Of a stretch of 14,156 nucleotides of DNA, positions 7,065 through 13,840 are shown in pieces (position 1 is the first letter of the stretch; every line of letters starts with the position of its first letter). Below the pieces are notes generated by a model. The model had not been told where the DNA came from, did no database searches, and worked only from the letters and a program-made list of their open reading frames with translations. Made by a program: the position numbers and the translations under genes. The DNA is from an uncultured Collinsella sp. (GTDB taxonomy: Bacteria > Actinomycetota > Coriobacteriia > Coriobacteriales > Coriobacteriaceae), in assembly GCA_900550185.1 (NCBI GenBank), contig URRN01000033.1:1-14156 (forward strand), read 5' to 3'.

Positions 7065-8363
7065 TTGAACATCACCGCTTCTGACGTCAAGGACGCCAAG
7101 CTCACCGCTACGGTCACCATCCCGGCCGCCGACGTCGACGCCGCGATCAAGAAGGCCTACAAGGACACCGCCAAGAAGTACCGCTTCCCGGGCTTCCGTG
7201 CCGGCAAGGCTCCCCGTCCGGTCATCGATTCCGCTCTTGGCGCCGAGGCTACCCTCGCTCAGGCCACCAACGACCTGATCGCCGCCAACGAGCCCGCCGT
7301 CCTCAACGAGCTGGACATCGTCCCCACCAAGAGCGGTGACTACAAGGAGCTCGACCTCGCCAAGGATCACGAGGACTACACCTACACCGTCGAGTTCTCC
7401 GTGCGTCCCGCCGCTGAGCTCTCCTCCTTCGACGCTGTCGAGATCGAGATGCCCCCTGCGGAGGTCACCGAGTCCGAGATCAACAACCAGGTCGAGATGC
7501 TCCTCAACTACCGTGCCACCTTCGAGGACGTCGAGGGTCGCGCCGTCGAGGCCGAGGACTACGTCACCGTCGACCTCAAGGCCGTCGAGAACGCCGACAA
7601 CTTTGCTGCCGAGGGCCGCATGCTCATCGCCGGTAGCGACAGCAACCCCAAGGAGTTCAACGAGGCCCTGATCGGTGCCAACGTTGACGACGTCAAGACC
7701 GTTACCTGGACCGACGAGGTCGAGGAGGGCGAGGAGGCCGAGACCCACACCGTCGAGGTCACCGTCAAGGGCATCAAGGTCCGCAACACCCCCGAGCTCA
7801 CCGACGAGCTCGTCAAGTCCGACTTTGGCTTTGACAGCATCGACGCTATGCGCGACGCCATCAAGATCGAGATCGAGCAGGACAAGGCTTCCCGCCTCCC
7901 GGCCGAGAAGGAGAACCGTTGCGTCTCCGCTCTCGCCGAGCGCCTGCAGCTTGACGAGATGGATGCCGACTACGAGCAGTCCGTCTTTGAGGAGCTTGGC
8001 CAGAACTTCCTGTCCAACCTCGCTGCCCGCGGCATGACGCTGGACACCTGGCTGCCCGCTTCCGGCCTGACCATGGAGCAGTTCATCGGCGACCTGCACA
8101 AGCAGGCCAACGACGTTGCCCGTGAGTCCCTGGCTCTGGACGCCCTCGCCCGTGAGCTCAAGATCGAGGTCACCGAGGACGACATCAACGCCGAGTTCGA
8201 GAAGGCCGGCGTCAAGGACGTCGAGGCTTCCAAGGCCGAGTTCATCGCCGATGGCCGCATGCCTGCCGTCCGTGAGTCTATCCGTCGCTCCAAGGCCGTC
8301 GACCACCTGGTCGAGAACGCCAAGGTGACCGAGGTCGACGAGACCGCCAAGGACGCCGAGTAA
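7065..8363 (+). CDS. tig: trigger factor
   Basis: Ribosome-bound chaperone and peptidyl-prolyl isomerase that meets nascent chains at the exit tunnel. The 432-aa product is the usual length. The N-terminal ribosome-binding domain contains GFRAGKAP with G43, the same position as GFRKGK in E. coli. A PPIase-like domain follows at ~150-240 (EDYVTVDLKAV onward), then a long helical C-terminal chaperone domain rich in Glu and Lys. I chose TTG 7065, read as Met, because AGGAGG (7053-7058) is 6 nt upstream and it aligns the N-terminus with E. coli Tig. GTG 7062 is also possible; ATG 7050 overlaps the SD and is unlikely. The next genes are clpP and clpX, a widespread tig-clpP-clpX order. A long hairpin separates tig from clpP. 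Confidence 0.96.
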   Translation: MNITASDVKDAKLTATVTIPAADVDAAIKKAYKDTAKKYRFPGFRAGKAPRPVIDSALGAEATLAQATNDLIAANEPAVLNELDIVPTKSGDYKELDLAKDHEDYTYTVEFSVRPAAELSSFDAVEIEMPPAEVTESEINNQVEMLLNYRATFEDVEGRAVEAEDYVTVDLKAVENADNFAAEGRMLIAGSDSNPKEFNEALIGANVDDVKTVTWTDEVEEGEEAETHTVEVTVKGIKVRNTPELTDELVKSDFGFDSIDAMRDAIKIEIEQDKASRLPAEKENRCVSALAERLQLDEMDADYEQSVFEELGQNFLSNLAARGMTLDTWLPASGLTMEQFIGDLHKQANDVARESLALDALARELKIEVTEDDINAEFEKAGVKDVEASKAEFIADGRMPAVRESIRRSKAVDHLVENAKVTEVDETAKDAE

Positions 8364-8420
8364 TTCTCGCCACCTTGCCCGCGAGCGCATGCGTGCGCCT
8401 GTGATGGGGTAAAGTTATAC

Positions 8421-8434
8421 ACCGGTTATCCGGT
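8421..8434. promoter_or_regulatory. ACCGG-TTAT-CCGGT dyad upstream of clpP
   Basis: A perfect 5-bp inverted repeat with a 4-nt loop directly follows an AT-rich GTTATAC that could serve as a -10. This is an operator-like position for the clpPX transcript. It does not match my memory of the CtsR heptad operator. Function unknown. Confidence 0.3.
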
Positions 8435-8439
8435 TGCTT

Positions 8440-8484
8440 CGTACGGTGCCAGCCAATGCATAGCATGCGGGCACCGTACGTTTA
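8440..8484 (+). terminator. long hairpin between tig and clpP, probable tig terminator
   Basis: CGTACGGTGCC (8440-8450) pairs perfectly with GGCACCGTACG (8470-8480). A 4-bp GCAT/ATGC stem lies within the 19-nt loop, and TTTAT follows. The weak T tract means it could instead be a leader hairpin of clpP, or permit partial read-through into clpP. Confidence 0.6.
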
Positions 8485-8526
8485 TCTAGAACCAATTTGG
8501 TCCGCAAGAGAGAAATGGAGATGCGT

Positions 8527-9147
8527 ATGATCGCTAAGTTCGATTCCGCCCTCGTGCCATACGTTATCGAGCAGACGCCGCGCGGCGAGCGCAGCTACGA
8601 TATCTATTCGCGCCTGCTCAACGACCGCATCATCTTTTTGGGCGAGGAGATCAACTCCGTCAGCGCCAACCTGGTCGTTGCCCAGTTGCTGCATCTTGAG
8701 AGCCAGGATGCCGAGAAGGATATCTCGCTCTACATCAATTCGCCCGGTGGCGAGGTTTACTCTGGCCTGGCGATTCTTGACACCATGAACTTCATCAAGC
8801 CGCAGGTCTCCACCATCTGCGTCGGTATGGCCGCGTCCATGGCCGCCGTGCTGCTTTCGGCTGGCGCCAAGGGCAAGCGCTTCTGCCTGCCGCACTCCAA
8901 GGTCATGATTCACCAGCCCAGCGGCGGTGCCCAGGGCCAGCAGACCGAGATTGAGATTGTTGCCGAGGAGATCAAGAAGACCCGTCGCGAACTCAACCAG
9001 ATCCTGTCCGACGCATCGGGCCAGCCGATCGAGAAGGTCCAGGCCGATACCGAGCGCGACAACTACCTGACCGCTGCCGAGGCCCTCGACTACGGCCTGA
9101 TCGACCGTATCGTTACCTCGCGCGACCTCGCCGCGAAGGACGCCTAG
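8527..9147 (+). CDS. clpP: ATP-dependent Clp protease proteolytic subunit
   Basis: Serine peptidase that forms a tetradecameric barrel and degrades proteins fed by ClpX or ClpC. The 206-aa product shows the full triad: S104 in GMAASMAA, H129 in MIHQPSGG and D178 in ERDNYL. Each is offset by exactly 7 from mature E. coli ClpP S97/H122/D171. The N-terminal VIEQTPRGERSYDIYSRLL (13-31) is classic and includes the axial-loop region. Most ClpPs have GMAASMGA, so Ala replaces Gly at residue 106. ATG 8527 has TGGAG (8516-8520) at 6-nt spacing; in-frame ATGs at 8515 and 8521 are alternatives adding 4 or 2 residues. clpX starts one base after the stop, implying one mRNA and coupled translation. Confidence 0.97.
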   Translation: MIAKFDSALVPYVIEQTPRGERSYDIYSRLLNDRIIFLGEEINSVSANLVVAQLLHLESQDAEKDISLYINSPGGEVYSGLAILDTMNFIKPQVSTICVGMAASMAAVLLSAGAKGKRFCLPHSKVMIHQPSGGAQGQQTEIEIVAEEIKKTRRELNQILSDASGQPIEKVQADTERDNYLTAAEALDYGLIDRIVTSRDLAAKDA

Positions 9148-9148
9148 G

Positions 9149-10555
9149 ATGGCAGGAAACATGCAGGACAACTTTGACGAGAACGGCAACCCCATCCGCT
9201 GCTCCTTCTGCGGAAAAGAGCAGGGGCAGGTTCGCCGCCTTGTAAAGGGTCCGACCAACATCTTTATCTGCGACGAGTGCGTTGCCGCCTGCTCCGAGAT
9301 TTTGGAGGAGTCGCTGGCTTCGGACTTTATGGACGCTGCCCGCAATGGCAAGCTGCCGGGCTTCCTCAACGACCACGGCCAGGCTGCCGGGCAGCCCGCT
9401 GTGGACTCCGAGACCGAGGGCTTTGAGCTCGAGGACGACCGCCAGGTCATCACGCACGTGCCGACGCCGCACGAGATCTATGACGAGCTTTCGGCCTATG
9501 TCATGGGTCAGGAGGACGCCAAGCGCGCCATGTCGGTTGCCGTGTACAACCATTACCGCCGTGTGATCGAGGGCGGTGCTGCGCTTTCGGCCTTTGACGA
9601 CGGTTTGGACTCGCAGCTCGACGACGATATGGACGAGGTGGAGCTCGCCAAGTCCAACATCCTGCTGCTCGGTCCCACCGGCACCGGCAAGACCCTGCTC
9701 GCCCAGACGCTCGCGCGCATCCTCGAGGTGCCGTTTGCCATCGCCGACGCCACCGCGCTCACCGAGGCCGGTTACGTGGGCGAGGATGTGGAGAACATCC
9801 TGCTCAAGCTCATCAACGCCGCCGATGGCGATATTGAGCGCGCGCAGGTGGGCATCATCTACGTGGACGAGATCGACAAGATCGCCCGCAAGGCCGAGAA
9901 CCTGTCCATCACTCGCGATGTCTCGGGCGAGGGCGTTCAGCAGGCGCTGCTTAAGATTCTTGAGGGCACGGTGGCAAGTGTTCCGCCCACCGGCGGCCGC
10001 AAGCATCCTCAGCAGGAGCTGCTGCAGATCGATACGACCAACATCCTGTTCATCTGCGGCGGTGCCTTTGTGGGCCTGGATAAGATCATCGCCGACCGCG
10101 TGGGCAACAAGGGCGTGGGCTTTAACTCCGAGATCGCCGGCCCCACCTCGGTCGACGAGAACGACCTGCTGCGTCAGGTGCTCCCGCAGGACCTCAACGC
10201 CTTTGGCATGATTCCCGAGTTCGTGGGCCGTACGCCCGTTGTCACCCAGACGCAGGCGCTTGACGAGGACGACTTGGTGTCGATTCTGACCGAGCCCAAG
10301 AATGCCGTGGTGCGTCAGTACCGCAAGATGTTCCAGCTCGAGGACGTTGAGCTTGAGTTTGAGGATGCCGCCCTGCACGAGATCGCCCGCATGGCGCTTG
10401 CTCGCAAGACCGGCGCCCGCGGCCTGCGCTCCATCTGCGAGGACGTGCTGCAGCAGACGATGTTCGATCTGCCCAGTGAGGAGGGCGTCACTAAGGTCAT
10501 CGTGACCGAAGCCTCCGTAAAGGGCGAAGAACAGCCCCAACGCATCTACGGGTAA
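9149..10555 (+). CDS. clpX: ATP-dependent Clp protease ATP-binding subunit ClpX
   Basis: AAA+ unfoldase that recognises, unfolds and threads substrates into ClpP. The 468-aa protein has an N-terminal C4 zinc domain (C18, C21, C41, C44), Walker A GPTGTGKT (175-182), pore loop GYVG (208-211), Walker B IIYVDEID (236-243), RKH loop (284-286), a ClpP-docking loop reading VGF (323-325) for the usual IGF, the arginine-finger region EFVGR (357-361) and sensor-2 GARGLR (422-427). It is about 44 aa longer than E. coli ClpX. The extra length lies in an acidic linker after the zinc domain (~55-100) and an acidic insertion (~142-164, including DSQLDDDMDEVE). AAGGA (9136-9140) supports ATG 9149. It is separated from clpP by one nucleotide and followed by a strong terminator. 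Confidence 0.97.
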   Translation: MAGNMQDNFDENGNPIRCSFCGKEQGQVRRLVKGPTNIFICDECVAACSEILEESLASDFMDAARNGKLPGFLNDHGQAAGQPAVDSETEGFELEDDRQVITHVPTPHEIYDELSAYVMGQEDAKRAMSVAVYNHYRRVIEGGAALSAFDDGLDSQLDDDMDEVELAKSNILLLGPTGTGKTLLAQTLARILEVPFAIADATALTEAGYVGEDVENILLKLINAADGDIERAQVGIIYVDEIDKIARKAENLSITRDVSGEGVQQALLKILEGTVASVPPTGGRKHPQQELLQIDTTNILFICGGAFVGLDKIIADRVGNKGVGFNSEIAGPTSVDENDLLRQVLPQDLNAFGMIPEFVGRTPVVTQTQALDEDDLVSILTEPKNAVVRQYRKMFQLEDVELEFEDAALHEIARMALARKTGARGLRSICEDVLQQTMFDLPSEEGVTKVIVTEASVKGEEQPQRIYG

Positions 10556-10576
10556 ACCAGCCAAAAACGTGCTTGC

Positions 10577-10620
10577 AAATAGCCTCCGACCACCCGCGGT
10601 CGGAGGCTATTTTATATATA
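10577..10620 (+). terminator. clpX Rho-independent terminator
   Basis: ATAGCCTCCGACC (10579-10591) pairs perfectly with GGTCGGAGGCTAT (10598-10610) around a 6-nt loop. The stem extends by A-T pairs into the TTTATATATA tail. This ends the clpPX transcript before the valS leader. Confidence 0.92.
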
Positions 10621-10641
10621 CGCAATAACCCCAACTACCTG

Positions 10642-10650
10642 TGTTATTCT
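10642..10650 (+). promoter_or_regulatory. candidate extended -10 promoter of valS
   Basis: TGTTATTCT fits TGnTAnnnT and is the best candidate between the clpX terminator and valS. Initiation a few bases downstream would give a leader of ~190 nt that includes the whole hairpin element at 10707-10822. No strong -35 is visible. Confidence 0.4.
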
Positions 10651-10706
10651 GTGTGTTTGTTTAAGCCAAAGCGAAGTCAATTCAGACTGAAGTAATCGAT
10701 ACCTAA

Positions 10707-10822
10707 GGGGAGGAATGTAGGCCCGATTTTCGTAGATTCCGCACGAGCCGAAGACCACTTAATGTGGTCTTCGAGCGAGCCCAGGACCTGACCGAGTGAA
10801 AATCGGGCCTACATTCCTCCCC
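10707..10822 (+). promoter_or_regulatory. long structured element in the valS leader (25-bp perfect outer stem)
   Basis: Positions 10707-10731 are an exact reverse complement of 10798-10822 (25 of 25), enclosing 66 nt. Inside, GAAGACCAC (10750-10758) and GTGGTCTTC (10764-10772) form a perfect 9-bp hairpin with loop TTAAT. Positions 10737-10796 are the conserved core also found inverted after valS. The right outer arm ends in CTCCCC just before the valS SD AGGGAG (10831-10836), so alternative pairing could affect translation. The sequence lacks T-box features. It may be a leader regulatory RNA or an inserted hairpin element. Confidence 0.65.
10737..10796 (+). repeat. conserved hairpin repeat, copy A
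   Basis: This 60-nt core aligns with the reverse complement of 13578-13635 at roughly 85-90 percent identity by eye. The identical blocks are TTCCGCACGAGCCGAAG, CCACTTAATGTGG, CTTCG and GCGAGC. The two central stem differences are compensatory: an A-T pair here corresponds to a G-C pair in copy B. Confidence 0.8.
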
Positions 10823-10842
10823 GGCGGGACAGGGAGAGATAT

Positions 10843-13539
10843 ATGGAAGAAATGCCCAAGAACTACGATCCGTCGACCAACGAGCCGGCGATCCTGCAGA
10901 AGTGGCTTGACGGCGGCTACTACAAGCGCCGTGAGGGCGTGGGCGACTGCACCGTCACCATTCCGCCTCCCAACGTGACCGGCAAGCTCCACATGGGCCA
11001 TGCCACCGACGACTCCATCCAGGACGCCATCGTCCGTATGGCTCGCATGCGCGGCAAGTCCACGCGCTGGGTGCTGGGCACCGACCACGCCGGTATCGCT
11101 ACGCAGACCAAGGTCGATAAGAAGCTCAAGAGCGAGGGCATCAGCCGCTTGGAGATCGGCCGCGACAAGTTCGTCGACGCCTGCTGGGACTGGACTCACG
11201 AGTACGGCGGCATCATCGTCGAGCAGATTAAGCGCATGGGCTGCTCCGTCGACTTCGACAACGAGCGCTTCACCATGGACGAGGACTACGCCCATGCCGT
11301 GCGCAAGGTCTTCTGCGACTGGTACCACGACGGCCTGATCTACCGTGGCAAGCGCATCGTCAACTGGTGCCCCAACTGCACCACCGCCATCTCGGACGAC
11401 GAGGCCGAGTACAAGGACGAGAAGGGCCATCTGTGGCACCTGCGCTACCCACTGACCGAGCCGGTCAACGGCCAGGACTACATCGTCGTCGCCACTACGC
11501 GCCCCGAGACCATGCTCGGCGACACGGGCGTCGCCGTTTCCCCGAAGGACCCCGAGAAGGCCGCCTTCGTGGGCAAGACCGTCAAGCTTCCCATCGTCGA
11601 CCGTGAGATCCCCATCTTTGAGGATTGGCATGTCGACGCCAACTTCGGCTCCGGCTTTGTCAAGGTCACGCCGGCCCACGACCCCAACGACTACGCCATG
11701 GGTCAGGCTCACGACCTGCCGCAGATCAACATCTTCGACGAGCACGCGGTAGTTGTCGAGGGCTACGGCGAGTTTACCGGCATGAATCGCGACGAGTGCC
11801 GCGAGGCCGTTGTCAAGTGGTTTGACGAGCACGGCCTGCTCGATCACGTCGAAGAACTCGACCACTCCGTCATGCACTGCTACCGTTGCGACTCCGCCCT
11901 GGAGCCGTGGCTGTCCGAGCAGTGGTTCGTCGCCGTCGACAAGCTCAAGGGGCCGGCGCTCGACGCCGTAAACTCCGGCAAGGTCACCTTCCACCCCGCG
12001 CGCTGGACGCAGACCTACACCACCTGGATGGAGAACCTTAAGGACTGGTGCATCTCGCGCCAGCTGTGGTGGGGCCACCGCATCCCCGTGTTCTACTGCG
12101 AGGACTGCGGCTGGGAGGACGCCCTTACCGAGGACACCGATGTGTGCCCCAAGTGCGGCGGCCATCACGTGCATCAGGACGAGAACGTGCTGGACACCTG
12201 GTTCAGCTCGCAGCTGTGGACTTTCGCCACGCAGGGCTGGCCGCAAAAGCCGGAGCTGCTCGAGGGCCATCACCCCACGACGGCGCTCGTCACCGCGCGC
12301 GACATCATCGCGCTGTGGGTCGCCCGCATGGTCATGAGCTCGCTGTACTTCCTGGACGAGGTGCCGTTTAAGGACGTTGTCATCTACCCGACGATCCTGG
12401 CCAAGGACGGCAGCCGCATGTCCAAGTCCAAGGGTAACGGCGTTGACCCCATGGACCTCATTGGCATGTACGGCGCCGACGCCATGCGCTATAACCTGCT
12501 GACGCTGTGCACCAATAACCAGGACGTCAAGTTCGACGCGAACATCGACAAGAAGACCAAGCAGCTTATCGATAGCCCGCGCACCGAGCAGGCCAAGTCG
12601 TTTGTGACCAAGATCTGGAACGCCAGCCGCTTCCTGCTCATGAACATGGAGGGCTACACGCCCGGCGAGCCCGTCGTGGAGACGCCCGCCGACGCCTGGA
12701 TGTTCAGCCGCTTGGCCAAGGCCGTCAAGATGGTCACCGAGGGCATCGAGAACTACACCTTTGGCGACATGGCCCGCGGCGTGCAGCAGTTCTTCTGGAA
12801 CGAGGTCTGCGACTGGTACGTCGAGGTCACCAAGTCCCGCCTGAAGGGCGAGGGTCGTCTGCAGGCGCAGCGCAACCTGATCTTTGTGCTCGACACCTCC
12901 ATTCGCCTGATGCACCCGCTCATGCCGTTTGTCACCGAGGAGATCTGGGACAACATGCCGGCGAGCGTGCTCGATCTGGACGCCGAGGGCAACGTGAACC
13001 GCGCCGAGGCGCTCATGATCGCCAAGTGGCCCGAGCCCGCCGACTATGCTAAGTACGTGGATGAGGACGCCGAGCGTGCGTTTGAGCTGTGCCGCACCGT
13101 CGTGTCTGCTGCCCGCGCTACCCGTTCGCGTTACCGCTTGAGCCCCAAGGCCGAGCTCGACGTGGTCGTGCGCGCCGGTGCCGAGGACATCGAGAAGCTC
13201 GAGAGCCTGCGCTCGACCATCGAGCCGCTGGCGAACACCGCCTCGCTGGTTATGGGTACCGACGTCGAGAAGCCGGCTGCGAGCATTGCCGTGGTCGACA
13301 GCGGCGTCGAGGTCTTTGTGGTGCTCGAGGGCAAGGTCGATCTTTCGGCCGAGAAGGCGCGCCTGGAGAAGGAGATTGCCGCGGCCCAGAAGGAGCTTGC
13401 CGGCTGCGAGAAGACGCTTGCCAACGAGGGCTTTGTGGCCAAGGCTGCGCCCGCGGTGGTCCAGAAGAAGAGGGACCGTGCAGCTGAGCTCAAGGAGATC
13501 CTGGCGGCGCTGACTGCCCAGGTTGCTGATTTCTCGTAG
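10843..13539 (+). CDS. valS: valyl-tRNA synthetase
   Basis: Class Ia enzyme that charges tRNA-Val in the cytoplasm and edits misactivated threonine. The 898-aa product fits the family (~880-950). Motifs seen: PPPNVTGKLHMGHA (41-54), with the HIGH signature as HMGH (50-53); CP1 editing-domain segments such as ATTRPETMLGDTGVAV and GSGFVKVTPAHDPNDY; cysteine pairs of a zinc-ribbon-like insertion (YCEDCGW then CPKCGG); DENVLDTWFSS; and RMSKS (525-529) with catalytic K528. The last ~65 residues form the ValRS coiled-coil arm (KVDLSAEKARLEKEIAAAQ region). SD AGGGAG (10831-10836) precedes ATG 10843. It is monocistronic, with a long structured leader and a related inverted element after its stop. Confidence 0.97.
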   Translation: MEEMPKNYDPSTNEPAILQKWLDGGYYKRREGVGDCTVTIPPPNVTGKLHMGHATDDSIQDAIVRMARMRGKSTRWVLGTDHAGIATQTKVDKKLKSEGISRLEIGRDKFVDACWDWTHEYGGIIVEQIKRMGCSVDFDNERFTMDEDYAHAVRKVFCDWYHDGLIYRGKRIVNWCPNCTTAISDDEAEYKDEKGHLWHLRYPLTEPVNGQDYIVVATTRPETMLGDTGVAVSPKDPEKAAFVGKTVKLPIVDREIPIFEDWHVDANFGSGFVKVTPAHDPNDYAMGQAHDLPQINIFDEHAVVVEGYGEFTGMNRDECREAVVKWFDEHGLLDHVEELDHSVMHCYRCDSALEPWLSEQWFVAVDKLKGPALDAVNSGKVTFHPARWTQTYTTWMENLKDWCISRQLWWGHRIPVFYCEDCGWEDALTEDTDVCPKCGGHHVHQDENVLDTWFSSQLWTFATQGWPQKPELLEGHHPTTALVTARDIIALWVARMVMSSLYFLDEVPFKDVVIYPTILAKDGSRMSKSKGNGVDPMDLIGMYGADAMRYNLLTLCTNNQDVKFDANIDKKTKQLIDSPRTEQAKSFVTKIWNASRFLLMNMEGYTPGEPVVETPADAWMFSRLAKAVKMVTEGIENYTFGDMARGVQQFFWNEVCDWYVEVTKSRLKGEGRLQAQRNLIFVLDTSIRLMHPLMPFVTEEIWDNMPASVLDLDAEGNVNRAEALMIAKWPEPADYAKYVDEDAERAFELCRTVVSAARATRSRYRLSPKAELDVVVRAGAEDIEKLESLRSTIEPLANTASLVMGTDVEKPAASIAVVDSGVEVFVVLEGKVDLSAEKARLEKEIAAAQKELAGCEKTLANEGFVAKAAPAVVQKKRDRAAELKEILAALTAQVADFS

Positions 13540-13554
13540 GTCTTACTGGGGGAC

Positions 13555-13660
13555 GCGGTTTGGGGCATTGCTCGCTACTGCGGACAGTCCTGCTCGCACG
13601 AAGGCCACATTAAGTGGCCTTCGGCTCGTGCGGAACTTGCAGCGAGCAAAGCCTAGCCGC
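13555..13660 (-). repeat. long hairpin element downstream of valS
   Basis: The outer arms 13555-13576 and 13641-13660 pair as 9 bp (TTGCTCGCT/AGCGAGCAA), an A/A mismatch, GGC/GCC, a small internal loop, then GCGG/CCGC. They enclose the conserved core at 13578-13635. The outer arms share no sequence with those of the leader copy, yet each pair is self-complementary. The element starts 16 nt after the valS stop and could act as a 3' mRNA structure. Not much T follows on either side, so it is not a standard terminator. Confidence 0.65.
13578..13635 (-). repeat. conserved hairpin repeat, copy B (inverted)
   Basis: Read on the - strand, this 58-nt core aligns with 10737-10796. Its inner hairpin is CGAAGGCCAC-ATTAA-GTGGCCTTCG on the + strand (13599-13623). 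The G-C pair at the variable stem position replaces the A-T pair of copy A. Confidence 0.8.
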
Positions 13661-13701
13661 CCGACCCTAGGGTTAACTTGGATGATTCTAGCAAATACAA
13701 C

Positions 13702-13736
13702 AAGCGAGATGCCTGCGACTTGCATGCATCTCGCTT
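13702..13736. terminator. bidirectional terminator between valS and the PTS gene
   Basis: AAGCGAGATGC (13702-13712) pairs perfectly with GCATCTCGCTT (13726-13736) as 11 bp with a 13-nt loop. On the + strand TTT runs on from the stem; on the - strand the following sequence is TGTTGTATTTG. Its position between two convergent genes suits termination in both directions. Confidence 0.75.
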
Positions 13737-13840
13737 TATCTAAAAAGAGTATGTACAGGGAAAGCACGCTTCATTGGTTATGAGCCATCAAAGCCTCATG
13801 AAATGAACGATATACCCATCTCAGTTAGATCAAACAAAAC

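Larger units (their letters stand above)
13540..13840. other. intergenic region between convergent valS and PTS gene
   Basis: These 301 bp hold the inverted hairpin element (13555-13660), a short palindrome ACCCTAGGGT (13664-13673) and the bidirectional terminator (13702-13736). The remaining ~100 bp downstream of the PTS gene are AT-rich relative to the rest of the window, with a weak ATGAG/CTCAT dyad and no convincing gene. Confidence 0.7.

Noticed and set aside
8401..8526. CtsR operator upstream of clpP
   Set aside because: The tandem GGTCAAA-type heptads that I associate with CtsR are not present on either strand.
10707..10822. Ordinary MITE with 25-bp terminal inverted repeats
   Set aside because: No target-site duplication is visible at the ends (CCTAA versus GGCGG), and the second copy of the core has entirely different outer arms.
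10621..10842. T-box riboswitch in the valS leader
   Set aside because: The T-box antiterminator sequence (GGTGGNACCGCG type) is absent and there is no terminator just before valS. The structure is a 25-bp inverted repeat instead.
13523..13783. Small + strand gene after valS
   Set aside because: It would overlap the valS end and run through the hairpin element and the terminator. It has no SD and no recognisable motif.
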